The position numbers were made by a program, and so were the translations under genes. The notes under the pieces were generated by a model that saw only the letters and a list, made by a program, of their open reading frames with translations, made no database searches and had not been told where the DNA came from. DNA of 64,000 nt, from positions 187,040 through 251,039 of the forward strand of contig ML986644.1 in assembly GCA_010094045.1 (NCBI GenBank). Reading direction: 5' to 3'. Positions 35,297 to 47,200 of the stretch are shown here, piece after piece; the stretch's first letter is position 1, and each line of letters begins with the position of its first letter. This stretch comes from Lojkania enalia. Lineage: Eukaryota > Ascomycota > Dothideomycetes > Pleosporales.

Positions 35297-36208
35297 TCAT
35301 CTTTCCTCAAGTCTTCTCCGGCTTTTCTTATTTCCCTCACTCCAAGCCTCCAACAGCCACTTCTGCCCCGAATCCTCCATGTCCTGATCAGCTTGATCTT
35401 TGGCTTCCCTCCGAAACACGTCCAACGCCCTATTGAACCCCGTCTGCAATGCCCACATCTCTTCTGGACGCCACCTACGTCGAAACTCAACTCGTAACCA
35501 TGCAGGGGGCACCAACTTATCAAGCTCATAGCAGCCCCTCATCCATACCAAGAACGCCTGCATGGTCTCGTCGACGGAACCACTAGATAGCCCATACAGC
35601 CACTCTTGGTTCCATACATCCCAGAAAGCAACACACTCGCGCAGAACAGGGAAGAACTCCTTCGCAATCATCGCCTCGAGCATCATTTGCGCGAATGCCC
35701 CAGTAGAATCGTGACGCCGCCAGTCATACCGCCAATCATACTGGCGATAATAAAGCTGAACCCTCTGCACCATACCAGCCTGTCTAGCTGGAAATACGCG
35801 CAGGCTTCCGGCAAGGAATTTCTTGAATTGTATCCCGAAAATGTTGAATCGGCAGAATACTTTGAGCGCCTCCTCATGCACTTGTCTGCATGTTAGGAAG
35901 AGATTTAGATAATCGCTGTCGACGGGTTTGAAATGGAATGAGTCGTGGGGCGAAGGCGAGTTGCGCTTCCAGACGAGCGTTTTTGGGTTGAATACGATGT
36001 AGAAGTATATGCGGTCCCGGAGCTCGCGGGGGAAGTCGAAGAGACGGAAACTACCAGTCCATTTAGGGCGGACGTAAGGTGGAGGATATTGGAAGGGAAC
36101 GGATGTGCCTATCCATTTGGGGTTGCTGGAATGTGAAGGGTTTTTGGACTTTTCGAGGAGAAGGATCTGCCCGAAGGCTGATTGGAGCTCTGGGATTGAT
36201 GAAGCCAT
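35297..36208 (-). CDS. F-box-like (2EXR-type) fungal protein
   Basis: A single exon encodes 303 residues from ATG at 36208. After a variable N-terminus, residues 52-72 read FRLFDFPRELRDRIYFYIV, the start typical of fungal F-box-like/2EXR proteins; further on LNLFLTCRQVHEEALKVF follows the common pattern in which former gene products compare with the CRQVxxEA motif. The C-terminal half is helical and charged, ending KSRRRLEER. Such proteins are numerous in Pezizomycotina; some act as substrate adaptors of SCF ubiquitin ligases but most are uncharacterised. A role in ubiquitination is inference only. Confidence 0.78.
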   Translation of the reverse strand: MASSIPELQSAFGQILLLEKSKNPSHSSNPKWIGTSVPFQYPPPYVRPKWTGSFRLFDFPRELRDRIYFYIVFNPKTLVWKRNSPSPHDSFHFKPVDSDYLNLFLTCRQVHEEALKVFCRFNIFGIQFKKFLAGSLRVFPARQAGMVQRVQLYYRQYDWRYDWRRHDSTGAFAQMMLEAMIAKEFFPVLRECVAFWDVWNQEWLYGLSSGSVDETMQAFLVWMRGCYELDKLVPPAWLRVEFRRRWRPEEMWALQTGFNRALDVFRREAKDQADQDMEDSGQKWLLEAWSEGNKKSRRRLEER

Positions 36209-37026
36209 AGGGTATTCTTTCCCGTAAATATAACCTAGGGGGGATTTAGGGGGTGTTGAATTTTAGGGGGATGGCATTCGGACTCGAATCGAAAAAGAGA
36301 TATTTCAACAATTGCAGAGAGACAGAATTAGCATTGACAAGATTAACAAGAAAAAGACCATGAACGAAGCTGATGAGAAGCACAGCTAGGATAGTGTGAG
36401 CTCGAATTATGAAGCTTAAATGTACAAATGGTGTGACTCAGTGGGGGCTTCCCTAACTCGGTGCCATTCCAATATAGTTAGAATTAAGTCGAAAACACAG
36501 ACGTTTAGTTTCTATGTATCCTAAACAGAATACGAGAGACTGCGCACGTCTAGTGGCGAATTATTTAAGATAAGCCACAGAGACACCTGAGTGCATGGAC
36601 TAGTGTTCGGCGAAGGCCCTCTCTCAGCTACCGCACGCATCCGAAAATAGCGGTCGCGCCGTGCAAGAACGCAGACACCATGGTGTCTCTCTATCTTAGG
36701 CAGTAAAGGGCCGCACGGCCTCGAAGACATCAAATGTACGCATTGCGCCGTACATATGCGGACCCGCAGGCCAATAGTTCGGAAGCGACACGATTCTGTG
36801 CATAGCTGGGGTGCAAAATAGGTAGCAGTGTGGTGTCACCTACAACAGCGTTAGCGGCCCGACTTCGGCTGTTGCGCTCAGGCCTCGGCTTGGCGCATGA
36901 CCGCGAGCTCTTCCGAAAACTCTCACAAATCTCTCATCATTCATCCTACACTTCCGCCCATTCTCCGAACCCAGTCCAGCCCAGTCCAGTCCAGTTTCCA
37001 TCTTCTCTCTCTACAATTCAATCACA
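36209..37026. other. Divergent intergenic region upstream of malate dehydrogenase
   Basis: Contains a short CCAGTCCAG-type repeat at about 36971-36996 and CT-rich leader sequence; no gene seen. Confidence 0.6.
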
Positions 37027-38360
37027 ATGTTCTCGGCAAGGCAGATATTCGCACAGGTCCAGCGCCGCTCCTTCTCGGCGTCTTCCCGTCAGGTATGGCC
37101 CTCGAACCACCGCAATTGCTTTTTGCTGGATCCCTGATTCTTGCTTTGAATGGGGCTTGTGAGCATAGATTCTGATGGGCTATGATATAGGCGTCCAAGG
37201 TGACGGTTTTGGGTGCCGCTGGTGGCATTGGCCAGCCTCTGTCGCTTCTTCTGAAGCTTAACCCGAGGGTCAGCCAACTTGCTCTCTATGATATTCGTCT
37301 AGCTCCCGGTAAGCTCTCAGAAGCCATCAATTGGCTGGCATCCGTTACTTACAATGCTTCTACAGGCGTTGCCGCCGACATTGGTCACATCAACACCAAG
37401 AGCGAGGTATGATGCCTTTTGCCGCCCCAGCGTCCTCCGCAGTAACTGATAGTACAAGGTTCGAGGATATGATCCAACACCCTCAGGTCTCGGTGAGGCT
37501 CTCAAGGGCTCCGAGGTTGTCTTGATTCCCGCTGGTGTTCCTCGCAAGCCTGGAATGACCCGTGATGGTATGCGCGGACGCTCTTGCAATGCCATGCCCA
37601 TGATTGACACTCATAGATCTGTTCAACACTAACGCTTCCATCGTCCGCGACCTCGCCAAGGCCGCCGCTGAACACGCGCCGGAGGCCAATGTCTTGATCA
37701 TCTCCAACCCTGTATGTCAATAATTGCTACGGTATGTTGGGATGTGGGCATTAATATGTATAGGTCAACTCTACCGTCCCCATCACAGCCGAGGTCTTCA
37801 AGTCCAAGGGTGTCTATAACCCCAAGCGCCTCTTCGGTGTTACCACCCTCGACGTCGTCCGCGCCTCCCGCTTCATCTCTCAGCTCAAGAATACCGACCC
37901 TGCTAGCGAGAATATCACTGTGGTCGGCGGTCACTCCGGTGCCACCATTGTCCCTCTCCTCTCCCAGTCCGGCTACAACCTCGAAGGCGAGCAGCTTGAC
38001 CAGTACGTCCATCGCGTGCAGTTCGGCGGTGATGAGGTCGTTCAGGCCAAGGGCGGTGCTGGTTCCGCCACACTATCCATGGCTATGGCGGGTGCCCGCT
38101 TCGCCGAGAGCTTGCTCAAGGCTGCCCAGGGGCAGAAGAACGTCATCGAGCCTACCTTTGTTGACTCGCCCCTGTACAAGGACCAGGGCATTGACTACTT
38201 TGCTTCCAACGTCGAGCTCGGCCCCAACGGTGTTGAGAAGATTCACCCCGTTGGCAAGATCACAGATTACGAGCAGAAGCTCCTTGATGTCTGCTTAGGC
38301 GATTTGAAGAAGAACATTGAGAAGGGTGTGAAGTTTGTCAAGGAGAACCCCGGCAACTAG
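37027..38360 (+). CDS. MDH1: Malate dehydrogenase, mitochondrial
   Basis: Exons 37027..37092, 37191..37308, 37366..37406, 37459..37567, 37617..37711 and 37764..38360 give 341 residues. The first exon, [20 protein letters not shown], is an amphipathic Arg/Ser-rich mitochondrial leader and ends at the splice site. The NAD-binding loop is [13 protein letters not shown]; the substrate loop with its arginines is [13 protein letters not shown]; the catalytic histidine is in [18 protein letters not shown] marks the mitochondrial/glyoxysomal LDH-MDH class. It interconverts malate and oxaloacetate with NAD in the TCA cycle. The C-terminus (KENPGN) has no peroxisomal signal. The gene is tail-to-tail with carnitine acetyltransferase. 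Confidence 0.97.
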
Positions 38361-39171
38361 ACGGCCTAATAGCATGTGGAGGTGTACAATATAGCGAGGG
38401 GGCTGCGACAGAAGGATATTTACAAGGCGCATGATGGTAGTGATAGGTTCATTTACTTCCAGCGCATATATCATGTATCATGGGTCATCTGGAACTAGAA
38501 TCTGGACTGGAACCGGGCTGTCTCGTCATCCGGCGGCTGGGAGGAGTTCGATGATGTCGATGCATGAATTGTAGATTTTTTTTTTTCGTGGACGCTGTGT
38601 ATCATTGTGCACCAAATATACTTCCTTCGTTCTCCAAGTTCTACCCTTGTTTTCAATTCAACGTGTACGACTTGTCGCAGAGGTGGATTTGGAGTTCTCC
38701 GGTGACATAAGTATTAATAGCCTTTGGATGGTATGTGCATTAGCCACAAATACCACTATCGCGATCTTGACCCCATCCTATCTAGGAGGAACGGAAAGGA
38801 TTACACGTGATACGGATCGGATAGATGGAGAAATTGTGGGGAAGGTATGGATCGAGTTAAGCTAGGCGTATGCCGAAGCCATCGGCCGGGAACATGCCAA
38901 TGCTTGGTTCGGGAATGGCAAGGTAAGGCAGTGCTTATACATTTCTACATATCTCTACTCCGTACTTGTATCTTATCTCGTACATGATGTATCGCAGCGA
39001 ATGCTGTCTTTGGCATGGCATAGTGAATGGGAAGGAAACGGGATGTGCAGGGAAAGCAACGAAGATGGATGTCGGGGTTGCCAATATCCTGCAGGAATTT
39101 TCTGCCACGGGTGTGCGGGCGGTAATAGCTGACTGGGCATTGAAGTACATATACGGCGAAATAGCGCCACT
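38361..39171. other. Convergent intergenic region
   Basis: Between 3' ends of malate dehydrogenase and carnitine acetyltransferase. No gene seen. Confidence 0.6.
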
Positions 39172-41299
39172 CTACAACTTGGCCTTGGGCGGCTCGAGCG
39201 TAGGGAGCATGAGGTCCCTAATATCACCGGCCGCCTCATTGAGATAGAAGCTCATCTTCTCCTACGACAATCAGCACATCTTCTTACAACCAGACATCAG
39301 ATGAGGAACTGAATAGACTTACCGAGCCCAACCCCTTACTGCAAACATTAAACTGGATACTATTCTCATTAATCATGTACGCGATGCCCCATCCGTCGTC
39401 AACAACCTGGCTCCAGCCGTACCCATTGAAGTACTCGGAGCTGAGCTGCGATGAGGAAATGTACCACGTGGAGCTATACGAGTATGCGGGGTCCTGGTAG
39501 ATGGACGGCAGGGGCTCGCCATCCTTTAGACACTTCTTCAGGCCGAACAAGTGGCGGTCGACACCCCGACCGTCGGATGCGTCGGTGATGTACTTGACGT
39601 GCGCGTTTAGCGCGTCACGGAATAGCTTCTGGCACTCCGAGGCCGGGACGTTGGGGTCGGCCATGGCGTTGCAGAAGGCAACGCTCTCGTCCGAGACGGT
39701 GCGGCAAGTTTCAGTACGGCCCTCCTGGAAGCGCCGTGTTGCAGCAGATTCGTAGGTGGGGCGATTCTTGCCATAGAATTTGTGGTAGGCGAGTTGGATG
39801 ATTAGCTGGACGTAGGCGTCTGGACTGCATTTGAATTTCTTGATTAGGCCTTTGCCATAGCCTTGGTAGGCCTGGACGCGCAGTTCGTGAGCGCCGATTT
39901 GGCGGGTGAAGTGGGCTTGGGCGGCGTCGAGGTCCTTTTGGAGTTCGGGAGTGATGGTGAAGCGGAGGGGAGTGGGGTTGGGCAAGTCGGAGCGGATGCT
40001 GGGGTCATCGAAGGGGAGGGCGTTGGTGAAGATTAGCATGTTGGCATGGTCGTTTAGGCGATGCGTTGGTGTACCGTCCATGATCGAGTGCTCGCCCATG
40101 AAGCCGGATGTACCGTTGTCGTTGATGATGAATTGGAGGGGCTTGTCGAACCATCTGTTTGAGCCGTCACCGTGCCAGTACTGGTGTGCGCGCTCCTCCA
40201 GTGTGACGGGAGAGGCATCGTCCAAGCAAACGACGAAAGAAGCGGACTCAATGGCTTCGATCGATGCGGCGTTGACGTCCGAGGCGGCCTTCAGCTTTGG
40301 ATATACGTCTGCCCATGCGTCTCGATTCTGCGAAGTGAGAATGCCGACAGGGACAGCTTTCTCAGCTTTCTCGTATATGCGTTTGAACTGCTGCTCGAGC
40401 TCGCTGGTGTTGAGCTGCCGTCCACCAATCTCATGCGGGACCTTCCAAAACTGGTTCTTGCGAATGACAACAATGTGCTGGTTCTCCTTGAATGGGTATT
40501 TGACGCTGGTGTCTGAAGGCTTCTTTGGCACACGACAGCAGTTGAACATCCACTCGTAGGAGCTCATGGCCATCGGAAGCTTCTTCATGTATTCTGGTTC
40601 AAGGCTCTTGCTATCGACCGCCTTTTTGAACTCTAGAACCGCGGTTGAGATTGCCGCCGCACGCTTTGCTGGGTTCCTTCGCTTCCTGTCATCGCGATGC
40701 GAATAGAAGTAGCTGACATAGGGGACCACCGGGTCGCGGTAGCCCATGTACGCTACTTCATTCCACCATTCTGATAACCAGTTCCGGATTTCTGGCTTCT
40801 CTCTTCGCGCAATCAAGCGCTTCTGAAGCGTCTCTCCTGGCCCGCCTGGCGCGACGAACTCATTGACGGCTTTTGTTGTAGCTTCGTATTCGGTTTTCGA
40901 AAGCAGCGGGTGAACGGACTTTAGGTACCGCTTGGCTGTTTCCTCGAGAGTGGGCACAGGGAGTCGGGGCAGCGAGTCCTCAAACCGTAGCATTGCGCCT
41001 TTGCTGTAGTCCTCTTTGTAACCTGTATCCATTGCAAATTATGAGCTTCTGTTGTTGCTGTAGGCGATCCTGACATGTGAAAGATAGAGACTAACCCTCC
41101 GGTAGAGATGACTGCTGCCGTCGAGAATTTACAGGAGGCATAGTGGCAATCTGTTGGAAAGACAATGTCAGAAAATGACCACTGCTTTTTTTTTTTTTAA
41201 ATAAGAGTCTTTCGTCCATACCCTTGGAGTTTGTGTTGGGAGTAATCGGGCGCGGAAGAGGGAGGCGGGTGCTCGCGCTCGTGCTACTGCATTGAACAT
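39172..41299 (-). CDS. acuJ: Carnitine O-acetyltransferase with mitochondrial leader and peroxisomal tail (AcuJ/Cat2 type)
   Basis: Minus-strand exons 41299..41222, 41150..41096, 41022..39323 and 39261..39172 give 640 residues for the long form. The first exon encodes an Arg/Ala-rich leader, MFNAVARARAPASLFRARLL, typical of mitochondrial import. A second ATG at 41141 in exon 2 (MPPVNSRRQQSS) gives a 611-residue form without it. The catalytic histidine lies in GFMGEHSIMDGTPTHR, and LPRLPVPTLEETAKRYL is the N-terminal choline/carnitine-transferase block; YISSSQLSSEYFNGYGW is near the carnitine site. The protein ends in PPKAKL, a peroxisomal targeting signal type 1. The enzyme moves acetyl groups between CoA and carnitine, linking peroxisomal beta-oxidation and cytosolic acetate to mitochondria. 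Dual location by start choice is known for yeast Cat2 and Aspergillus AcuJ. The choice here would depend on transcription start or retention of intron 1 (41151-41221). Confidence 0.95.
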
Positions 41300-41885
41300 C
41301 TGAAATAACGTGCGAGGGGAATGCTGCAGCAGGGAAGAGGTAGAAAATATAGAATATTCAGTGGATCCTCGGCCGACGGAAGCTGCTTTTTGTCTAATGT
41401 TGGAGCTACTGCGACTTGGACGTCGTTCCTGATGGGGCTGGCGGGCTCTAGTTCATTTGCCTCGGCTCACGTCGGGCTCGCGGCGGATATGGTTAAGAGG
41501 AATGCGTGACCTGCGGAATCGGCGTCAGGCCGCTTGTCCGACGCAATGATGCGATGGCTCAATAGCATACCCTGGACTATACAGAGAATACCAAGGAGTC
41601 TCGATTGCGCCGAGAGATAGGAAGAATGACATGCTGGTCTTCGTATTTCTGGGATTGATACTTTTTCCCCGGATCTCCATCGAGTTCACCAGCCACAGGC
41701 GCAGCATGTGTTAGCACGGACAGTGGAGCAGGACCAAAGAGATAGCCAATAAGGAGCATTTTTTTAGCCGAGGAACTTTAAGGAGCCTTCAATGCCCATA
41801 GGAGCAGTTGTTGAAGTATTCATCATTCTTTTATTAGGTATATTTATTGTAATTTGTATCAAAACGCCATACCAAATGGCAAGTA
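41300..41885. other. Intergenic region, no gene seen
   Basis: Promoter side of carnitine acetyltransferase and upstream flank of the tRNA gene. Confidence 0.6.
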
Positions 41886-41979
41886 GGTTCTGTAGTGTAG
41901 CGGTCATCACTCCGGATTCTGACCGCCACGTCAGAAATCAACTCTTCCGGCAACCCCGGTTCGAATCCGGGCAGGACCT
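41886..41979 (+). tRNA. tRNA-Gln (anticodon CTG) with intron
   Basis: Acceptor arms GGTTCTG (41886-41892) and CAGGACC (41972-41978) pair, with one G-U. The anticodon stem CCGGA (41912-41916) pairs with TCCGG (41946-41950), and the loop reads TTCTGA, giving anticodon CTG at 41919-41921. A 22-nt intron after position 37 (41923-41944) contains TCAG, able to pair with the anticodon CTGA as nuclear tRNA introns do. The T-arm is CCCCGGTTCGAATCCGGGG-like and includes the internal B box. A run of eight T at 41992-41999 follows. Confidence 0.92.
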
Positions 41980-41991
41980 TATTATTATTTC

Positions 41992-41999
41992 TTTTTTTT
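41992..41999 (+). terminator. RNA polymerase III terminator of tRNA-Gln
   Basis: A run of eight T, 13 bp after the tRNA 3' end. Confidence 0.7.
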
Positions 42000-43137
42000 A
42001 CATCTACAAAAACCTATTTATTATTAGGTATCCTTCCTCCAAAAGGGCCCGGGCCTCAAAATTTCTCAAAAATGGGGCAGGGCGCTGGCTAATTTTTTGG
42101 GTAGTTGGTATATATATATATATTATCTATCTATTAACTCGCCAACAACCTTTTTTATTCTTGATTCTTCCCGGAAGGTTCATTCAACCACCTCCGCGGT
42201 CAGTAAGCAGTTAAGTCAGTAAATGCTAGTAGAAGAATAGAAAGAACATTACGTGTTGCTGTTCGTACTGATGGCGTATAGGCATTGATTTTCCCCGGTG
42301 TATCATGAACATGAACAATCCCTACGCTGAACTAGCATTGTTACTTCTCGCATCTCTATTTATTTATACTACACCATACCAGTTCCCGAATATTCAATTC
42401 TGTAATGAATACTCTAGCGAAGTACGTCGTACTTCATATTATACACATATACAATATTATCTTATTATTATAAGATGCTGGAATCTCGTCCCCGCCATCT
42501 GAGCTTGGCCGTTGCGCTAAATAAGATATGTGAATCCCAAAATCCCACTTCCTCACCCATAAACCGTCCATCCATAAACCTCTAACAACCCCTTCCTTAA
42601 TTCAAATATCAATCAATGCGATTCAAATCCAATCGCTTTGCTCGAGTCCTCACTCCAACATCTGAAACCTCAACCACCAAAACCGGCTGCAGCCCCGTCC
42701 ATCGGTAGCAGAAAAGGGAAATTCGAAGGATCTATACCCAATCAAACGAGCCAAAAATTCGCAGCCCCTATTCAAACCCGGTCATCTCAAAAAGTTCCTC
42801 CGCGCCGTTCCACGATCTTCTGCGGTTTCATATGTAGACGGATGGTGTTATTTTATAAACCCGTGTTCCTCACTCGAAATTGGGATGGTAGGTTATTAAT
42901 TAGCAAGTCTCTCTCTCTCTCGTTTTCGAAACTTCTTGTGGTAATTATTTTTTTTATTTCGTCGGTCTGTTACTCCTTATCTATTCTTTCTCCAGGTGCA
43001 AAGCCTTAAGAACAAGCACCAAGAAACAAACCCACCATCCACCAAACAAGTTTATTAAAAAAAAAAAAAAAAAAAAAAAACCACAGCCGTCGCAACAATC
43101 CCACGTACCCTGACCCTAAACCCAACCAACAAAAGCC
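42000..43137. other. Intergenic region with a tRNA-like relic and an A-run
   Basis: No protein gene is supported. Contains a 69-bp tRNA-sized element at 42459-42527 (see findings) and a 24-A run at 43057-43080 just upstream of the surface-protein gene. Confidence 0.55.
43057..43080 (+). repeat. Poly(A) homopolymer of about 24 bases
   Basis: Uninterrupted A-run 58 bp upstream of the ATG at 43138, probably in the promoter or leader of that gene. Confidence 0.85.
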
Positions 43138-43767
43138 ATGTCCCGAATCTTCTTCCTCCTCCCACTCCTCCCCCTCGCAACCGCCCAACAACAACAACAA
43201 CAACAAACAACAACCCTAACCCTCCCCTTCTACGCCTATGACCAAATGCCCATTGCCGCCTCCATCCTCGCCGCCGCCCCTTCCGCCACCACTCTCGAAC
43301 TATCCTGCGCGCCCGGCACCGACGGATCCGACTGCGGGCTGTTCCCCTACCAGACCCTGACCATCGGGCCCTCGACATACCACATGGACATGTCCGTTCC
43401 CGGCGACGGCTTCACGGGCACGCAGGATTGCTCGCGGAGCGCCGGCAGCGCGGTGTGCGTGGAGAGCGCGGGGGGTCAGGAGGCGAATTTCCCGGGGAAG
43501 AGCACCGAGACGTATGGCGCGAGTGATGTTGCGAGTTTGGCGGTCACGGTTACGGCGGGGGCGGAGTTGTTGACGGCGACAGAGACGGGCGGGCCGGCGG
43601 TTACGCAGGTTACGGGAACAAGTGGGGTGTCTGGGTCTACGGGTGTGGAGCCGACTGGGTCGGGTGCTGGGACGGAGCCGACCGGGGCGGCCGCTGCGAA
43701 TAGGGTTGTGCTGGGAGGTGGTGTTGCTGGTGCGGTGGCGGGTTTGTTGGGTGGGTTGGTGCTGTGA
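43138..43767 (+). CDS. GPI-anchored-type secreted surface protein
   Basis: A single exon encodes 209 residues. Residues 1-17 (MSRIFFLLPLLPLATAQ) are a signal peptide followed by a glutamine run. The central domain has four or so cysteines (ELSCAPGTDGSDCGLFPYQ, GTQDCSRSAGSAVC), implying disulfides. From about residue 130 the chain is Thr/Ser/Gly-rich and likely O-glycosylated. It ends in a small-residue site (GAAAAN) and a hydrophobic tail VVLGGGVAGAVAGLLGGLVL, as required for GPI attachment. The pattern is common among fungal wall proteins of unknown function. High GC and C-rich third positions contrast with the flanking AT-rich DNA. Confidence 0.85.
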   Translation: MSRIFFLLPLLPLATAQQQQQQQTTTLTLPFYAYDQMPIAASILAAAPSATTLELSCAPGTDGSDCGLFPYQTLTIGPSTYHMDMSVPGDGFTGTQDCSRSAGSAVCVESAGGQEANFPGKSTETYGASDVASLAVTVTAGAELLTATETGGPAVTQVTGTSGVSGSTGVEPTGSGAGTEPTGAAAANRVVLGGGVAGAVAGLLGGLVL

Positions 43768-44259
43768 GATACATGTGAGCCCATTGTAGATAATAAATAT
43801 TGTAGGTTCTGTTTGTGTTCTTCCTGATATAGGGAATAGCTTGTTTAAAACCATTACAATTACCTCCAAACTCCAATAACAAAACAATCACTCAGTGCTC
43901 CAACAATTAGGAAAGTGCTGATATGGAGGGGAATTGTTGCTTATATACGTGTACCATTCAATTCATAATTACATATCTCGTTCTCGTTCTTGATCTTATT
44001 ATCATTCTCATGAAGCCCATTATCCATCATGCACGCGCTCCCCAATAAAAGACCGTCATCATCCCACCACATTCTATGCACACCTCATCAAACCATCGTA
44101 TACGCGCTTCGACTCGATGCAAAAATGATCGGGAGGGGTATAATGCCGGAAACGAAAGAGAGAACAATACAAGCAAGCAGAAAACAGTCTGTGACAATGC
44201 GAGGGAAACAATACATTGGGTAAAGGGGGGAGGATCGAGAATAAAGGTATTGCAACAGA
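43768..44259. other. Convergent intergenic region
   Basis: Between 3' ends of the surface-protein gene and the coiled-coil gene; no gene seen. Confidence 0.6.
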
Positions 44260-47200
44260 TTAAGCCGCAGCTTCTTCCTTGCTTTCAACGCCGTTCTCTT
44301 TCGCGGGAGCCTCACTCTCCTTCTCCGCAGACTTCTCAGCAGGCTTTTCAGCAGCTCCATTCTCTTTCGCAGGGGCCTCTTTCTCTTTGAGAGCCGCTTC
44401 AAGTTTCTGCTCGAGCTCCTTTTGCGTTATAAGAGCAACCTCGAGCTTCGATTCGAGATCTCCTTTGGCTTTAGTGGCAGCGGCCTCCTTCTCATGAAGA
44501 GCCATATACTCCTTCTCTGCCTCAGCAAGGTTTTTCTTGGTATCTTCAAGGGCAGCCGTAGCAGCGTTCTGATCTTTGGCAACCTGCAAGAATTTTTCGT
44601 CGAATGATTTGGTCAGCTCGTTGTATTTCTCGTCAAGGCCTTTGCGAGCGGTTTCCGACTCATCGAGCTTGGCTTCCAGCTCCTTCAAGCTCTGAAGGGC
44701 GGTTTCCTGCTTGGATATAGTATCCTTGTTATCGTTGAGCGCGGACTGAAGCTGACTCTCGAGATCGGCGACTTTGGTATCGTGGGTGGAGGAAGCGGTC
44801 TTTGCGGCCTCGAGGTCTTGTGCCAGCTGTTTCTTCTCGGCCAGCGCTTCGTGTAGACTCTTTTGGACCGTCTCTACCCCAGACTTAGCCTCAGACAGCT
44901 CGGTCTGCAGTTTCGTAACCTGTGCTGCTTCCTCTTTGGCCTTGGCGAGAGATGCCTCCGTCTCGTCCAATTTACCTTGGAGGTTAGAGAGCTTGCTCGC
45001 TTCTTCATTGGCCTTCGCAAGTGCTGCTTCAGTCTCGTCAAGCTTGCTTTGCAGGGTAGCAATTTGGCTGGTCTCCTCCTTCGCTTTGGCAAGTGATGCT
45101 TCGGCCTCATCCAACTTACTCTGCAGCTCCGTGACCTTTGCTGCTTCCTCTTTCGACTTAGCAAGTAACGCTTCGGTCTCATCCAATTTGGTCTTAAGTC
45201 CGGATGCCTGACTTGCTTCTTCTTTGGCCGCCGCAAGTGATGTTTCGATCTCATCTAGCTTGCTCTGGAGGGTTGACACTTGGCTAGCCTCTTCTTGAAG
45301 CTTAGTGATCTGGGATTCCAATTCTTTCCTAGACGACTCTGCACCCTCAAGTTTGCCTTGCAGAACAGTGATCTCGCCGGCTTCTTCCTTTGCCTTCGCA
45401 AGGGCCTCTTGGCTCTCTTTGCTGCTCGCTTCCGCAGCGTCGAGTTTGGTTTGCAGTTCCGTTTGGCTAGCAGAGAGCGAGACGATTTTCTCCTCATGCT
45501 CTTTTGACGCAGTTGTTGCGGCTTCGAGCTGGTTCTGTAATTCAGAGACCTTCTCACCATCTTCCTTTGCTTTAGCGAGGGCAGCTTCGGATGCATCGAG
45601 TTTGGATTGCAGTTCAGATTGGGCAGTCGAAAGTGCAGCAATCTTAGCCTCATGCTCCTGTGTTACAGTAGTTGCAGCATCAAGCCTACTCTGAAGCTCC
45701 GATACCATTTCGGCGTCCTCCTTCGCTTTCGAAAGAGCCGACTCCGCATCTGCAAGTTTTTTCTCAAGCTCTGATTGCGTCGCTGAAAGTGTGGCGATCT
45801 TCTCAGCGCTCTCGCCGGACGAGCCCTTTGCTGACTCAAGCTCAGCCTGAAGTTCTGAGATCTTGCTTGCATCCTCTTGAGCGGCAGCAAGATTCTTTTC
45901 GAGCTGGTCCTTGGAGATTTGAAGGGCATCGAGAGCTCCCTTGGTCTCCTCATGGGCCGACTGGGCGGCACCAAGTTCGGCTTGAAGTCCCTCTATTTTC
46001 GAGGCGGCATCCTTCGCATCGGCAAGGTCCTTTTCGAGCTGGTCCTTGGAGGCTTGAAGGGCATTAAGAGATCCCTTTGTCTCCTCGTGGGCAGATTGGG
46101 CAGCCTCTAGTTCGCCCTGGAGTCCTTCGGATTTGGCAGCATTGGTTTCTGCCTCCTCTAGTTTCGCCTTTAATTCCGCAACCTGGGAGATCTGAGCATC
46201 AAGGCTACTCTTAGTTTCGTCGTGAGCGGCTTGGGCAGACTTGAGGTCTTCATCGTGGCTAGACGTCTTCTCCTCAAGGCTCTTTTCGGCAAATGCCTTA
46301 GCGTTTTCAGCCGATACGAGAAGGCCTCGAGTTGCGTCGTGGTCAGATTGGGCCTTCTCGAGTTCGGTCTTCGTCATTGTGTGAGCTTGTTCTAACTCCG
46401 CGATCTTGGCAGTCAGGCTTGCAATCTCGCCTTTTGATGACTCGGATTCCTTGAGAGCTTCTTCTTTGCTAGTAAGCTCGCTTTTGGCAGATGCGAGCGA
46501 AGTTTGTAGCTCAGCAATCTTCGCGTTTAATTCCTCGACCTCCCCTTTAGCAGACTCGCTTGCTTGGGTTGCTGTATTGAGTGCGTCTTCTTTGGTAGCA
46601 AGCTCCTGGTCTTTTGCTTTTAATGCCGATGTTGATTCCTTGAGTGCCGACTCAAGATCGGTGAGCTTAGCAGTGAGTCCTTCACTTTCACCTTTTGCCG
46701 ATTCACTAGCAGCCTTAAGTGCGTCATCCTTGGCGGAAAGTTCACTCTCTTTTGCCTGGAGGGCTTCTTGGGACTCCTTCAAGGATTGTTCGAGCTCGGA
46801 GATCTTCGCTGTGAGCGCCTCAGCGTCACCCTTTGCTAACTCGGCGGTCTTGAGGGCACCTTCTTTTGCAACGAGCTCGGACTTTGTATTCTCGAGTTCG
46901 GACTGGTGGGTACTTAGGGCCTTTTGGGCTTCATCGAGGGCTGACTGGATCTCGGTGATTTTGAGGTTGAGTTCACTAGCCTCAGCCTTGCCAATAGCCT
47001 CGGCTTCTTGAAGCTCTTGTGTTTTAGTAGCGAGTTCCTGCTGGACCTTTTCAATGTCCGATTTGGCAGTAACTAAAGAGTCAGAAGACTGCTTGAGGGA
47101 TTCCTCGAGCTCACTGATCTTAGCAGTAAGAGCCTCGGCATCCTTTGCGGCAGCGGCAGCAGCTTCCTCCTTCGACGATAGATCTGCATTGGTACTGGCA

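Noticed and set aside
43300..43887. Minus-strand open frame of 195 codons
   Set aside because: Arg/Thr/Pro-rich shadow of the GC-rich surface-protein gene on the plus strand.
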